A DNA stretch of 64,000 bases, taken from positions 266,210 through 330,209 of the forward strand of contig JBBDIK010000011.1 in the NCBI GenBank assembly GCA_040880465.1, written 5' to 3'. Positions 1-9,220 of the stretch are shown here, one piece after another (position 1 is the first letter of the stretch; every line of letters starts with the position of its first letter). The position numbers and the translations under genes were made by a program. Source of the DNA: JBBDIK01 sp040880465 (GTDB lineage Bacteria > Actinomycetota > UBA4738 > JBBDHU01). Below the pieces are notes generated by a model that saw nothing but the letters and a program-made list of their open reading frames with translations, made no database searches and was not told the origin of the DNA.

Positions 1-832
1 CCGGACGGATCATCCGGTACTCCTGCACCATCGTGTCGCCCGTCCCCCCACCGGACGCGATCCACTCGGCGTACTCGCTGACCGCACGGCCGGCATCGTC
101 GGGATGCATATGTCGCTCCCAGAGGTCGGGGTCGGCGATCCACGCATCGGGGGTCAAGCCCAAGATCGGTTCGAGCTGCGGACCCACGAACACGGACCGG
201 TAGCCCTGGTCTGCGACGTCGATGTACAGGATGGCAGGGATCTGTTCGACCAACGTGCGATAGCGTCGCTCGGCCTCCTGCACGCGATGCTGTTGCTCGT
301 GACGCTCGATGGTGCCACCGAGCACCTCGGCCGCGACCCGGAGCGCATCGATCTCGCTCGTACTCCAGACCCGTTCCTCGGCGCAATCGTCGAACCCAAG
401 GTAGCCCCACCACGCGTCGGCTTCCAAGACGGGAACGAAGACGCACGACAGGATGTCTTCGTCTTCGAGTCCTTCTCGCTCCGTATCGGGGAAGTCACGG
501 GTCGGTCCGCTCACGACCTCGCCCGCGCTCAGGACATCGGCCCAGCGCGTGTGCCCCTCGCTGTAGGGGAACGCAATGTTGTCCTCAAGCTGGATCGTCG
601 GGGCGATGCCGTCCGCGACCCATTCGAAACGCTGCGTCATCAGCAGCTCGCCGTCGTCACGGACCGAGTTCTGGAAGAGGTACGCGCGGCTTGCCGACGC
701 TGCTCGGCCCAGCTCGCCGAGGACCATCGGGATCGCCTCCTCCCAGTGACGCGCGCGAGTCAGTAGGAGGACGGTCTCCGCAACGGCGGCCAGGACGGTT
801 CCGGCTCCATCCTGCCGCGCGTGATCGGGCAT
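1..832 (-). CDS. GAF-PAS sensory protein, C-terminus cut by window edge
   Basis: Reading the minus strand from ATG 832 gives an open frame that runs off the left edge (277 residues visible). Residues about 10-180 form a GAF domain, with the WGYLGFDDC stretch at 142-150 typical of sensor GAF domains. Residues about 188-277 begin a PAS domain (YRTLVEQIP, then MHPDD at 242-246). The output domain, probably a histidine kinase, GGDEF or EAL module, lies outside the window. No membrane segment is visible, so it is likely cytoplasmic. The start lies 58 bases from a small plus-strand ATG, so the gap at 833-890 may hold divergent promoters. Confidence 0.75.
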   Translation of the reverse strand, partial: MPDHARQDGAGTVLAAVAETVLLLTRARHWEEAIPMVLGELGRAASASRAYLFQNSVRDDGELLMTQRFEWVADGIAPTIQLEDNIAFPYSEGHTRWADVLSAGEVVSGPTRDFPDTEREGLEDEDILSCVFVPVLEADAWWGYLGFDDCAEERVWSTSEIDALRVAAEVLGGTIERHEQQHRVQEAERRYRTLVEQIPAILYIDVADQGYRSVFVGPQLEPILGLTPDAWIADPDLWERHMHPDDAGRAVSEYAEWIASGGGTGDTMVQEYRMIRP

Positions 833-958
833 CTCTCAAACCCCTTCTTGGTCGCTCCCGCTAGAGTCATCGTCACACAGGAAGGCAGGCATGAGGAAGC
901 CGATGGTGACTACTGGTCACGCCGACAGCCGGGCACTTGCGATCTCGCGGTGCCGGCC

Positions 959-1180
959 ATGACCCCGCCGGAGCCCCTCGAGATCCTGCGCGTGCGTGGC
1001 ACGCACCGGGAGGCCGGCGAGCAGGCCGGCGGATACTGGGCTGACCACATCCGTGATGCGGTCGCGTTCGACGGCGTGCTACCGGCTGGGATGACCCACG
1101 GCAGCACCGACCGCCACATCACGTTCGGTCGCGGGAACCCATGCGACTCCCAGGCCCAGGAGTACGCGTTCCCGGCCTGA
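959..1180 (+). pseudogene. Possible N-terminal remnant of a C45-type acyltransferase
   Basis: A 73-residue frame opens at ATG 959. Its start (LEILRVRGTHREAGEQAG, then HIRDAV) resembles the first segment of the acyl-CoA:6-aminopenicillanate acyltransferase/C45 peptidase family, which normally runs over 300 residues and has a catalytic Cys soon after. After about residue 40 the similarity fades and the frame stops at 1180 with no continuation in other frames. I read it as a decayed fragment, but an unrelated small gene is possible. A 23-codon frame from ATG 891 ends at TGA 960-962, overlapping this start. Confidence 0.3.
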
Positions 1181-1303
1181 CGAGATCTTGACCTTCCAGG
1201 CACGCCACCCTCATCTCGACCGCCGACCCCGGAACCAGGACCACAGATCAGGCGCACGACAACTGGCCATCGAGGGCCGGCGTGTGGGAGATGAGGGGCA
1301 ACG

Positions 1304-2740
1304 ATGAGACTCGTCGAGCGAGGCGTTTCCAGAGGGCGAAGGCGCCTCGGACCTCCCGGCGCCGCGTGGGCCTTGCTCATCGTCGGCATCGCCGTATCGC
1401 TGCAGATCACCCACCTCTGGAACGGCATGATCGCCACCGACCAACGGAATCGCTTCGAGCAGCGATCCATGGACTTCGAACGGCAGCTCTCCCAGGAGTT
1501 CGTCCGGTACGACGATGCGATCGGGGCGCTGGGACATCTGTACGCGGCGTCGGACCACATGACTCCGGCGGCGTTCGATGCCGACGTCCTGACCCTCGAT
1601 GTCCAGGCACGATACCCCGGCATCGAGGACATCACGTTCCTTCGGCCCTCGGATCCCGCCGACCTCCCGATGGAACCGTCGGCGCGACGGTGGTCCCGTG
1701 AGTCGGGGCTCCCGGCCGTGATCCGCAGCTACACCGTCGAGCGGTTCACACGGACCCCCGAGGACGGATTCATCGTCTACGCCCCCGTCTTGAGCGCCAC
1801 CGACGGGGGTAAGGATGCCGGATTCCTCGGCTGGATCGAGGCGCGGATCGACACGGAGAATATGCTCCAGAGTCTGTTCGAATACGGGGATGTGTCGCTC
1901 GGGTTCGCCATCTACGACGGCGACGTCATCGACCCGGTTCGACGGGTCGGCACGTGGCCGAGCGATGCCGACGCCGACCGTGGGACGCTGGCCACATCCG
2001 ATACCTTCCGGGCCTTCGACCGGCAATGGACGCTCCAGGTCCACGACCTTCCGGGCTTCATCGACGCGTCCGAACGCCGGAGTCCGACGCTCATCCTCTT
2101 CGGGACACTGGCGATCACGCTCTTCGTCTTCGTCCTGATCTGGTCGCTGAGCCGCTCACGTGCGCGAGCCTTCAGGGCGGTCGATCAGGCGACGGCCGCC
2201 CTGAAGGAACGCGAGCAGATGCTGGCCCATCAGGCGACCCACGACATGCTCACTGGGCTCCCCAATCGGCGCCTGCTCACCGACCGCCTCGAGGTAGCGC
2301 TCGCCCGCGCACCTCGCCGAGATACCGGGGTCGCACTTCTGTTCATCGATCTGGATCGCTTCAAGGACATCAACGACGCGTTGGGGCACGACGTCGGCGA
2401 TCTGGTGCTGACCGAGACGGCCGGCCGCCTTCGCCGCACCGTCCGGCCGAGCGACACCGTCGCCCGGCTCGGCGGTGACGAGTTCGTCATCCTGTGCGAC
2501 GACGTATCCGGGGTGACCGAGGTCGAGCAGATCGCGACCCGGGTCCGAGGTGCGATGGCAGAGCCCATCCGCCATCGCGACGGCTCCGTCGTCGCCACCG
2601 GAAGCATCGGGATCGTCTTCCAGCCGGACGGCCTTCCCGCGGATCCCGAGGCGATCCTTCGGCGAGCCGACGAGGCGATGTACGGAGTCAAACACCACGG
2701 CCGCGACGGATTCGCGCTCGCGGAACCGATCCCCGCCTAG
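1304..2740 (+). CDS. Membrane diguanylate cyclase, CHASE-GGDEF
   Basis: The 478-residue protein has a transmembrane segment near 20-38, an extracytoplasmic CHASE-like sensor (about 45-255, with YPGIEDITFLRPSD and GFIVYAPV), a second membrane segment near 262-285, and a GGDEF domain from about 310. The active site is intact (GGDEF at 390-394), and an RxxD inhibitory site (RPSD) lies exactly five residues upstream. It should therefore make cyclic di-GMP from GTP in response to an external signal, with product feedback. It is a single gene with tldD 64 bases downstream. Confidence 0.88.
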   Translation: MRLVERGVSRGRRRLGPPGAAWALLIVGIAVSLQITHLWNGMIATDQRNRFEQRSMDFERQLSQEFVRYDDAIGALGHLYAASDHMTPAAFDADVLTLDVQARYPGIEDITFLRPSDPADLPMEPSARRWSRESGLPAVIRSYTVERFTRTPEDGFIVYAPVLSATDGGKDAGFLGWIEARIDTENMLQSLFEYGDVSLGFAIYDGDVIDPVRRVGTWPSDADADRGTLATSDTFRAFDRQWTLQVHDLPGFIDASERRSPTLILFGTLAITLFVFVLIWSLSRSRARAFRAVDQATAALKEREQMLAHQATHDMLTGLPNRRLLTDRLEVALARAPRRDTGVALLFIDLDRFKDINDALGHDVGDLVLTETAGRLRRTVRPSDTVARLGGDEFVILCDDVSGVTEVEQIATRVRGAMAEPIRHRDGSVVATGSIGIVFQPDGLPADPEAILRRADEAMYGVKHHGRDGFALAEPIPA

Positions 2741-2804
2741 GAATGCCATCCCCTCCCCGCCGGACCCTGGGGTACAGTTGCGCCTCGCACGGGGAAGGAG
2801 CCGA

Positions 2805-4247
2805 GTGCTGCAGCACGCCAAGGGCGCCGTCGAGGCGGCGCACGCCGCCGGGGCCGACTACGCCGATGCCCGGTTCGTCATCGAGGACAGCGAGTCGGTC
2901 ACGGTTCGCAACGAGCAGATGGAGGGCATCGATCGCTCGACCTCGAAGGGGCTCGGCATCCGCGTCCTCGTGAACGGCTGCTGGGGGTTCGCGGCGACCG
3001 CGAGCATCGAGCCCGCGGACGTCGAACGAACCGCCCACCTGGCGATCCAGATCGCTCGTGCTTCGTCCCGGCTCCCGATCGAGCCGGTCCGGCTCGCAGA
3101 GGTCGAGCCGGTAGTCGCCACGTGGGCGAGCCCGATGCAGGAAGATCCCTTCAACGTCGCGCTGGAGGAGAAGGTCGCGCTCCTTATGGAGGCCACCCGG
3201 CGGATGCAGCTGGTTCGCGGGCTCACCTACGCCGAGGCGGGCCTGGACTTCTACCGCCGGCGCACGCTCTACGCCTCCAGCGAGGGGGCGGCGATCGATC
3301 AGACCATCACGAATTCCGGTGGCGGGATCGAGGGGGTCGCGGTCGCCGACGGCGAGATGCAGCGTCGCTCCTACCCGAACTCGTTCCGCGGCCACATCAC
3401 CGCCGCCGGGTGGGAACACATCCCGCGGCTCGGTCTGATCGAGGAGGCCGAACGCACCGCGACGGAGGCGGTTGAACTCCTCTCAGCGGACGACTGCCCG
3501 AGCGAGACGATGACGCTGATCCTTGACTCGGGACAGATGGAACTCCAGATCCACGAGTCGATCGGCCACCCGATCGAGCTCGATCGCGTCCTTGGGATGG
3601 AGGAGGCCTACGCGGGAACCTCGTTCCTTCGGCCAGAGGATCGCGGATCACTCCGCTACGCCAGCGACATCGTCAACATCACGGCCGACGCCACGCTCCC
3701 CGGCGGGCTCGGCACGTTCGCCTTCGACGACGAGGGGGTCCCGGCGCAACGGACACCGGTGGTCGTCGACGGCATCTTCCAGAACTTCATGTCGAGCCGG
3801 GAGACGGCGACGACGATCGGCTTGCCGGCTTCGAGCGGCACCATGCGGGCCGACGGATGGAGCAACCTGCCCTTGATCCGGATGACCAACGTCAGCATCG
3901 AGCCGGGCGAAGGTTCGCTCGCCGACCTGATCGGCGACACGGATGACGGCATCTTCATGTCGACCAACCAGTCCTGGTCGATCGACGACAAACGCGTGAA
4001 CTTCCAGTTCGGCTGTGAGATCGCCTGGCGGATCCGCGACGGCAAACTGGCCGAGCCGCTCAGGAACCCGAACTACGCCGGCATCACGACCGAGTTCTGG
4101 CAGAGCTGCGACGCGATCGCGGGCCGTGAGGAGTGGGTCCTGTGGGGTACGCCGAACTGCGGCAAGGGCCAGCCCGGACAGGTCGCGCGCACGGGCCACG
4201 GCGCGTCGCCCGCCCGCTTCAGCGACGTGCAGGTGGGGGTGCGCTGA
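2805..4247 (+). CDS. tldD: TldD metalloprotease subunit
   Basis: This is the catalytic subunit of the TldD/TldE zinc metalloprotease, known for peptide maturation and turnover. The start is GTG 2805, preceded by a GGGGAAGGAG ribosome site at 2791-2800; the frame is open further upstream but only as antisense to GGDEF coding. The 480-residue length fits the family. The signature HExxxH is H250-E251-H254 (HESIGH), and the third metal ligand Cys is C452 in TPNCGKGQP. The stop TGA overlaps the tldE ATG (TGATG), so the two subunits are translationally coupled. Confidence 0.93.
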   Translation: MLQHAKGAVEAAHAAGADYADARFVIEDSESVTVRNEQMEGIDRSTSKGLGIRVLVNGCWGFAATASIEPADVERTAHLAIQIARASSRLPIEPVRLAEVEPVVATWASPMQEDPFNVALEEKVALLMEATRRMQLVRGLTYAEAGLDFYRRRTLYASSEGAAIDQTITNSGGGIEGVAVADGEMQRRSYPNSFRGHITAAGWEHIPRLGLIEEAERTATEAVELLSADDCPSETMTLILDSGQMELQIHESIGHPIELDRVLGMEEAYAGTSFLRPEDRGSLRYASDIVNITADATLPGGLGTFAFDDEGVPAQRTPVVVDGIFQNFMSSRETATTIGLPASSGTMRADGWSNLPLIRMTNVSIEPGEGSLADLIGDTDDGIFMSTNQSWSIDDKRVNFQFGCEIAWRIRDGKLAEPLRNPNYAGITTEFWQSCDAIAGREEWVLWGTPNCGKGQPGQVARTGHGASPARFSDVQVGVR

Positions 4248-5596
4248 TGGGCGGACTCATCGGGCCCGACGAGATCCGGCGCGTGACCGGAGCGGCGCTC
4301 GAGCTGAGCAAGGTTGACGGCGTCGAGGTCCTCGTGATGCACGAGTGGGGCGGGCTCACCCGGTTCGCCAGATCGGCGATCCACCAGAACACCTGGAGCG
4401 AAGACACGGAGATGCGGGTCCGCGTGGTCACCGGTGGGCGCACCGCCGTCGCAGCGACGAACGACCTGACCGCCGAGGGTGCGCTCAAGGCCGCCAAGCA
4501 CGCCCGCGAGATGGCCATGGTCGCCGCCCCGGACCCCGACTGGCCCGGACTCGCGCCGGCGGCTCCGGCCCAGGAGAAGGACGCCTTCGACGATGCGACC
4601 GCGTCCGTGACACCGGAGGCCCGGGCCGAGACCGTCGCACGACTGGTGGCCGCGTGTCCCGACGGGTTCCACGCCGCGGGAGCGCACGAGACCGGCGCCA
4701 TGGAGGTTGTTCTGGCCTCGACCGAGGGCCAGTTCTGCTACGCGCCGGCCACACAGACCTCCATCACGACGGTCATCGCCGGCGGCGACGGCGGAACCGG
4801 GTTCGCCGAGACCTTCGCCGGGCGGATCGATGAGATCGACGCGACGGTGGTGGGCGAACGCGCCGCAACCAAGGCCGCGTCGAGTGAGCAGCCGCGGGAT
4901 ATCGAGCCCGGCGAGTACGACGTCGTCCTGGAACCCGCGGCGACCTCGACGCTGGTCGGGTTCCTCTCTTACCTGGGTTTCGGAGGACGGGCGCTGATCG
5001 AAGGCCGCTCATGCCTGTCCGGGAAGGAAGGGGACCTGGTCGCCGCGCCAGCCATCACGATGGCCGACGATGCGCTTGACCCAGACACGCTCGGTCTCCC
5101 CTTCGACTTCGAGGGAACGCCACGTCGGCGCATCGAGCTCATCCGCGACGGCGTGTTCCGCTCCGGCGTGACCGACCGACGCACGGCCAAGCAGTCGGAC
5201 ACCGAGTCGACCGGTCATGCGCTCCCGCCGCCCGAGCCGGAGGGCCCGTTCCCGCTCAACGTGAGGATGGAGCCGGGTGACGCCTCGATGGAGGAGTTGA
5301 TCGCATCCACCGAACGCGGCCTTCTCGTCACCCGGTTCCACTACTCGAACGTGGTCGAGCCGACGACGTCGGTCATCACCGGGATGACACGGGATGGAAC
5401 CTTCATGATCGAGGGGGGCCGGATCGCCTATCCGGTCAAGAACCTCCGTTTCACGCAATCGATACTCGAGGCGCTAACGAACACCAGGGCCATCGGGAGG
5501 GACCTCGAACTGGCGAGCGAGTTCTTCTTCTCCGCTTCGCTGGTCCCCGCACTGGCGATCGATGGATTCCGGTTCTCCAGCGTGAGCGACCACTGA
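4247..5596 (+). CDS. tldE: TldE/PmbA metalloprotease partner subunit
   Basis: The 449-residue protein belongs to the same family as TldD but lacks the HExxxH site, as expected for the TldE (PmbA) subunit that forms the heterodimer. Conserved family stretches are visible (STLVGFLSYLGFGGRALIEG and, near the C-terminus, YPVKNLRFTQSILEAL). The ATG at 4247 overlaps the tldD stop. The last codons and stop lie in an 11-base tandem repeat (5583-5613). Confidence 0.92.
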   Translation: MGGLIGPDEIRRVTGAALELSKVDGVEVLVMHEWGGLTRFARSAIHQNTWSEDTEMRVRVVTGGRTAVAATNDLTAEGALKAAKHAREMAMVAAPDPDWPGLAPAAPAQEKDAFDDATASVTPEARAETVARLVAACPDGFHAAGAHETGAMEVVLASTEGQFCYAPATQTSITTVIAGGDGGTGFAETFAGRIDEIDATVVGERAATKAASSEQPRDIEPGEYDVVLEPAATSTLVGFLSYLGFGGRALIEGRSCLSGKEGDLVAAPAITMADDALDPDTLGLPFDFEGTPRRRIELIRDGVFRSGVTDRRTAKQSDTESTGHALPPPEPEGPFPLNVRMEPGDASMEELIASTERGLLVTRFHYSNVVEPTTSVITGMTRDGTFMIEGGRIAYPVKNLRFTQSILEALTNTRAIGRDLELASEFFFSASLVPALAIDGFRFSSVSDH

Positions 5597-5618
5597 GCGA
5601 CCACTGAGCGACCAGTGG
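5583..5618 (+). repeat. 11-base tandem repeat and hairpin at the tldE stop codon
   Basis: The unit TGAGCGACCAC occurs 2.8 times head to tail (5583-5613). The tldE stop is the first three bases of unit two. The end of the array forms a perfect 6-base stem, CCACTG (5601-5606) with CAGTGG (5613-5618), which may act as a weak terminator or stability hairpin. There is no T-tract. Confidence 0.7.
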
Positions 5619-5695
5619 CCGCCGAGCGGTCGCCAGCGCTGGGTCGCGCCGCACGGTGCTGTGGGGGTAGGCTGAACCCCCGGCGAGGAGGAATC

Positions 5696-6151
5696 ATGCA
5701 GGTCGGAGACATCATGACCCCCGGCGTTAAGACGTGCCCGCGCGACGGCACGTTCGCCGACGCGGCCCAGGTCCTGCACGACCATCGGATCGCCTCGGTG
5801 CTCGTCGTCGATGACGACGGCGGCATCGCCGGCATCGTGACGGAGCGCGACCTGGTGAACCTCGTCGCCGACGGACTCGACCCGAAGGGGACCCCCCTCG
5901 CCGACCGGATGACGCGCGACCTGATGACGGTCGAGCCTCGCACCGATGTGGGCGAGGCGGCAGCGATCATGGCGGAGAAGGGGATCCGCCACCTGCCCGT
6001 CCTCCATCGCGGACGGCTCGCCGGCATCGTTTCGATCCGCGACCTCTGGCGCTGGGCGCTCGACGAACTCACCGCCGGCCACGAACTTCCCGACATGGAA
6101 CGCGCGCACCAGGCGATGCACGCCGCGGTGCAGGTCCACCACCGAACCTGA
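5696..6151 (+). CDS. Two-CBS-domain protein
   Basis: The 151-residue protein consists almost entirely of two CBS domains (about 1-60, MQVGDIMTPGVKTCPRDGTF to GIVTERDLV; and about 70-125, MTRDLMTVEP to GIVSIRDLW). This Bateman module usually binds adenine nucleotides and acts as an energy-sensing regulator. The start ATG 5696 has GAGGAGGA just upstream. A TAGGCT -10-like box lies at 5668-5673. The gene runs into the degenerate cyclase 12 bases downstream, so the two may share signalling. Confidence 0.88.
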   Translation: MQVGDIMTPGVKTCPRDGTFADAAQVLHDHRIASVLVVDDDGGIAGIVTERDLVNLVADGLDPKGTPLADRMTRDLMTVEPRTDVGEAAAIMAEKGIRHLPVLHRGRLAGIVSIRDLWRWALDELTAGHELPDMERAHQAMHAAVQVHHRT

Positions 6152-6163
6152 CGGAGTGGGGCG

Positions 6164-6793
6164 ATGCCCCCAGACGACGACAACGTGATCCCGTTCCCCG
6201 GCGCCGGGGCGCAGCCACAACTCGGTGATGCCGTCGAGCCCGAACGCGCGCTCACGATCGTCATGGCCGAACTCCGCGGCTGGAGCGACATCGTCGAGCG
6301 GATCGGCGAGCAGCCGGCCCAGCGGTCGCTGGCGTCAGCGATCGACCGCGTTCTGGACGTCCTCGGCCAGCGGGGAGCGACCAACATCACCGTCGAGGGG
6401 GGGGCGAACCAACCGACGGTCGCGGCTGCGTTCGAGGGACCGAACGGACCCATCCGAGGCCTCGACGCCGCCGTCGCGATCCGCAGAGCCGTCTCGCGGG
6501 CCCAATCACCCGCTCCGCCCGAACACCAGTTCCGGGTGGGTACCGGTGTCGACGCGGGGGAGGTCGTCGCGAGCCAAACCCCCGACGGGGTTCCGTTCGA
6601 TGCGGTCGGCACGATCAGGATGTGCGCGGCGAAACTCAAGGACTTCGCCGGTCCGGGGCAGATCTTCTTCTCAGAGACCATCTTCGCGCGGACCGACCAT
6701 CTCGCCACCGCGCAATCCCTCGGCGCGGTCCGCGTGAACCCGCACGGCGAGACGCAGGACGCGTACTCACTCACCGACCTGCGCACGAGCTGA
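6164..6793 (+). CDS. Degenerate class III nucleotidyl cyclase domain protein
   Basis: The 209-residue protein has the outline of a class III adenylyl/guanylyl cyclase: TIVMAELRGWSDIVERIG (first metal motif), VGTGVDAGEVV (second), and VGTIRMCAAKLKDFAGPGQI (the AARL...A.PGQI helix). The first metal aspartate is replaced by Glu and other catalytic positions look lost, so I infer a non-catalytic nucleotide-sensing or scaffold role. The N-terminus NVIPFPG is nearly the same as in a second degenerate cyclase at 19.1-19.7 kb. It sits between the CBS protein and a zinc-ribbon membrane protein. Confidence 0.65.
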   Translation: MPPDDDNVIPFPGAGAQPQLGDAVEPERALTIVMAELRGWSDIVERIGEQPAQRSLASAIDRVLDVLGQRGATNITVEGGANQPTVAAAFEGPNGPIRGLDAAVAIRRAVSRAQSPAPPEHQFRVGTGVDAGEVVASQTPDGVPFDAVGTIRMCAAKLKDFAGPGQIFFSETIFARTDHLATAQSLGAVRVNPHGETQDAYSLTDLRTS

Positions 6794-6822
6794 AACAGAT
6801 CACCGGGAGAGAAAGGTCCTGC

Positions 6823-7224
6823 ATGGACACGACCGACACCTGCCGAGTCTGTGGCGCCGCGCTTGCCCCGAACGCCGAGTGGTGCGGGCAGTGCCTCACG
6901 CCCGTCGCAACGCCGGGAACCGGGGCCGCCCCGGAAGCCCCGACGCGGGCAGCCGACGATCCTGAGCCCCGCCCGCCAGAGGTCTACGAGGCCCCGGAGG
7001 TTTCGGCGATCAAGCCCGGGCCGTACCAGTTCGGTCTCTTCGGGCGCCTCGTCTGGACGGCCCTGTTCGTCGCCGGAGGACTCGCCCTGTACGCCGCCTC
7101 GCAGGCGGCCGGGGCCTTCTACGGGCGGCCGGCGCTCGCACTCGTGCTCGTCCTGCTGGGCATCTACGTCGTGATCGGGTTGATCTTCCTCTGGGGGGTT
7201 TGGCGGCCCACGCGGGTGAAGTAG
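6823..7224 (+). CDS. Zinc-ribbon two-helix membrane protein
   Basis: The 133-residue protein starts at ATG 6823. It has an N-terminal zinc ribbon (CRVCGAALAPNAEWCGQC, two CxxC pairs within residues 7-24), a Pro/Glu-rich linker, and two hydrophobic helices (about 76-97 and 104-127) ending in a basic tail. This suggests an inner-membrane protein with a cytoplasmic zinc finger. No specific function is recognisable. It is 29 bases after the degenerate cyclase and probably in the same operon. Confidence 0.75.
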   Translation: MDTTDTCRVCGAALAPNAEWCGQCLTPVATPGTGAAPEAPTRAADDPEPRPPEVYEAPEVSAIKPGPYQFGLFGRLVWTALFVAGGLALYAASQAAGAFYGRPALALVLVLLGIYVVIGLIFLWGVWRPTRVK

Positions 7225-7236
7225 GGTCGGGCGCCG

Positions 7237-8073
7237 CTACTCGCGGCCGGCTCGGCGCTTCAGTTCATCGAACGCGCCCGGCGTCGTCGTCTCACTCCCC
7301 AGACGGATCGGCTCGTAACGGGTCCCGTGACAGTCCGAGGATCCCGTGTGAACGAGGTCCAGTGCCTCGGCGACCGCCCCGTACTTGGCCCGCGCCTCCT
7401 CGTCGTGGTCCGGGTGATCGACCTCCAGTCCGGCCATCCCGGCCTCGGCCATCTCCTCGATCAGCTCATCGGGGACGGCCCCCTGCCGTCCCCACATCCC
7501 CGGATGGGCCAGGACGCACGCCCCGCCCGCCCGCCGGATGAGACCGACGGCCTCGACGGGATGCAGGGCATGCTTCGGCACGTCCGCCAGACCGCCGTCG
7601 GCGATCAGGTCCGCGGTGAAGGCATCCGCCGGCGTCTCGACCACCCCCGCCTCGGCCAGCGCCTGGGCGATATGCGGGCGAACGATGTTGTCGCCCTCGG
7701 CGATCTCGCGGACGCGATCGAAAGAGATCGGATGCCCGAGCGCCTGCAACTTCTCGACCATGCGTTCGCCGCGACGGAACCGCTCGTCGTGCAGGCGCGC
7801 GAGTTCGTCGGCGAACTCCGCGCTCCCGGGGTCCGGCCAGTACGCGAGCACGTGGATGCTCCCACCGTCCAGCGACGCGGAGAACTCGACGCCCGGCACC
7901 AGCTCGATCTCCCGTGCGTCGGCGGCCTCGGCGGCTTCGGCCAGCCCTGCGGTCGTGTCGTGATCGGTGAGCGCCCAGACGGCGAGTCCGCGTTCCGACG
8001 CGAGATCGGCGATCTGGGTCGGCGTGAAGGTGCCGTCCGAGTACGAGGAATGCGTGTGCAGATCGATGCTCAT
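7237..8073 (-). CDS. PHP-domain phosphoesterase (RNase AM/TrpH-like)
   Basis: The 278-residue protein opens with the PHP metal motif (DLHTHSSYSDGTFTP) and has ALTDHD, VLAHPGMW and TGSSDCHG as later metal ligands. This is the arrangement of the TrpH/YciV group, which removes nucleotides from 3'-phosphoadenosine 5'-phosphate or short RNAs. The start ATG overlaps the stop of the upstream hydroxyacid oxidase (ATGA), so the two are coupled. The open frame extends further upstream but only as an out-of-frame shadow of that gene. Confidence 0.85.
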   Translation of the reverse strand: MSIDLHTHSSYSDGTFTPTQIADLASERGLAVWALTDHDTTAGLAEAAEAADAREIELVPGVEFSASLDGGSIHVLAYWPDPGSAEFADELARLHDERFRRGERMVEKLQALGHPISFDRVREIAEGDNIVRPHIAQALAEAGVVETPADAFTADLIADGGLADVPKHALHPVEAVGLIRRAGGACVLAHPGMWGRQGAVPDELIEEMAEAGMAGLEVDHPDHDEEARAKYGAVAEALDLVHTGSSDCHGTRYEPIRLGSETTTPGAFDELKRRAGRE

Positions 8074-9161
8074 GGCCCCCCCGCCGGCGCGACCAGGTCG
8101 CGCGTGATCGACCCGATATCGCGACATCCCGCGATCGCCATCGCGATGTCGAACTCGTGGCGGAGCATATCCAGGACCATGCCAACCCCGCGTTCCCCGT
8201 CTGCCGCAAGCCCCCACAGCACCGGCCGGCCGATCATGACCGCCCGTGCACCCAGGGCGATCGCCTTGAGCACATCACTCCCGCGGCGTACCCCGCCGTC
8301 GAGGTAGACCTCGCAGCGCCCGTCGACCGCCTCGATGACCTCGGGCAGCACGCTGATCGTCGCCGGCGACCCGTCGAGTTGCCGCCCCCCGTGGTTCGAC
8401 ACGACGATCGCCTCGATGCCGTGGTCGGTCGCGAGCCGCGCGTCCTCCGCGGTCAGGATCCCCTTCAGAACCACGGGCACATCCGAAATCGACCGCAGCC
8501 ACGCCACGTCGTCCCACGTCACCGACGCATCCTGCAGCGACGCGACCCACTCGAACAGCCCGGACCCTTCGGTGTGGGGCAACTTCATGCCGCGACCGAG
8601 CCCCGCCAGGTTCGCCAGTTCGACCCCTTCCGGGAGGACGAACCGGTTGCGGCCGTCGCGGTCACGCAGGCCCAGGACCGGCGTGTCGACCGTCAGGACG
8701 AGCGCTCGATAGCCGGATGCCACGGCCCGCTCGACCAACTCCTTCGTCACCCCACGGTCGTTGTACACATACAACTGGAACCATCGCGGAGCGTCGGGCG
8801 CGGCCGCAGCCACCTCTTCGATAGATGAGGATGCGATCGTCGACAAGGTCATGATCGTTCCGGCGGCCGCGGCCGCGCGCGTCGTCGCGACCTCGCCTTC
8901 CGGATGGGCCATGCGCTGGAACGCCGTCGGCGCGATGATGATGGGAGCTTCCACCGGGGTTCCCAGGACCTCCGTGGCCGTATCGCGCTCCACGACATCG
9001 ACCAGAACCCTCGGCCTCAGGACGTACCGCTGAAAGGCCTCGCGGTTCTCACGCAAGGTCCACTCGTCGCCGGCACCGCCCGCGTAGTAGTCGAAGACCA
9101 TCTGCGGAAGGACCTGCTCCGCATGGCGTTGGATATCGTCGATCGAGGCGAAGGTTTCCAC
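8070..9161 (-). CDS. FMN-dependent 2-hydroxyacid oxidase/dehydrogenase
   Basis: The 363-residue TIM-barrel flavoprotein belongs to the lactate dehydrogenase/glycolate oxidase family. WFQLYVYND carries the substrate-binding Tyr. SNHGGRQLD carries the catalytic H257 and R260. YLDGGVRRGSDVLKA and IGRPVLWGLA bind the FMN phosphate. It oxidises an (S)-2-hydroxy acid to the 2-oxo acid; the sequence does not show which one. It is the first gene of a two-gene unit with the PHP phosphoesterase. Confidence 0.88.
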   Translation of the reverse strand: METFASIDDIQRHAEQVLPQMVFDYYAGGAGDEWTLRENREAFQRYVLRPRVLVDVVERDTATEVLGTPVEAPIIIAPTAFQRMAHPEGEVATTRAAAAAGTIMTLSTIASSSIEEVAAAAPDAPRWFQLYVYNDRGVTKELVERAVASGYRALVLTVDTPVLGLRDRDGRNRFVLPEGVELANLAGLGRGMKLPHTEGSGLFEWVASLQDASVTWDDVAWLRSISDVPVVLKGILTAEDARLATDHGIEAIVVSNHGGRQLDGSPATISVLPEVIEAVDGRCEVYLDGGVRRGSDVLKAIALGARAVMIGRPVLWGLAADGERGVGMVLDMLRHEFDIAMAIAGCRDIGSITRDLVAPAGGP

Positions 9162-9220
9162 GGCGCGCCCAGCCTACCGCGGCCGTCGGGAGCGACGCGG
9201 GCTCGGGTATCGTGGGCGCC

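Noticed and set aside
5428..6786. Long minus-strand open frame (452 codons)
   Set aside because: It is antisense to the CBS and cyclase genes, with Arg/Ser/Pro-rich low-complexity translation and no family similarity. It is a shadow frame caused by high GC.
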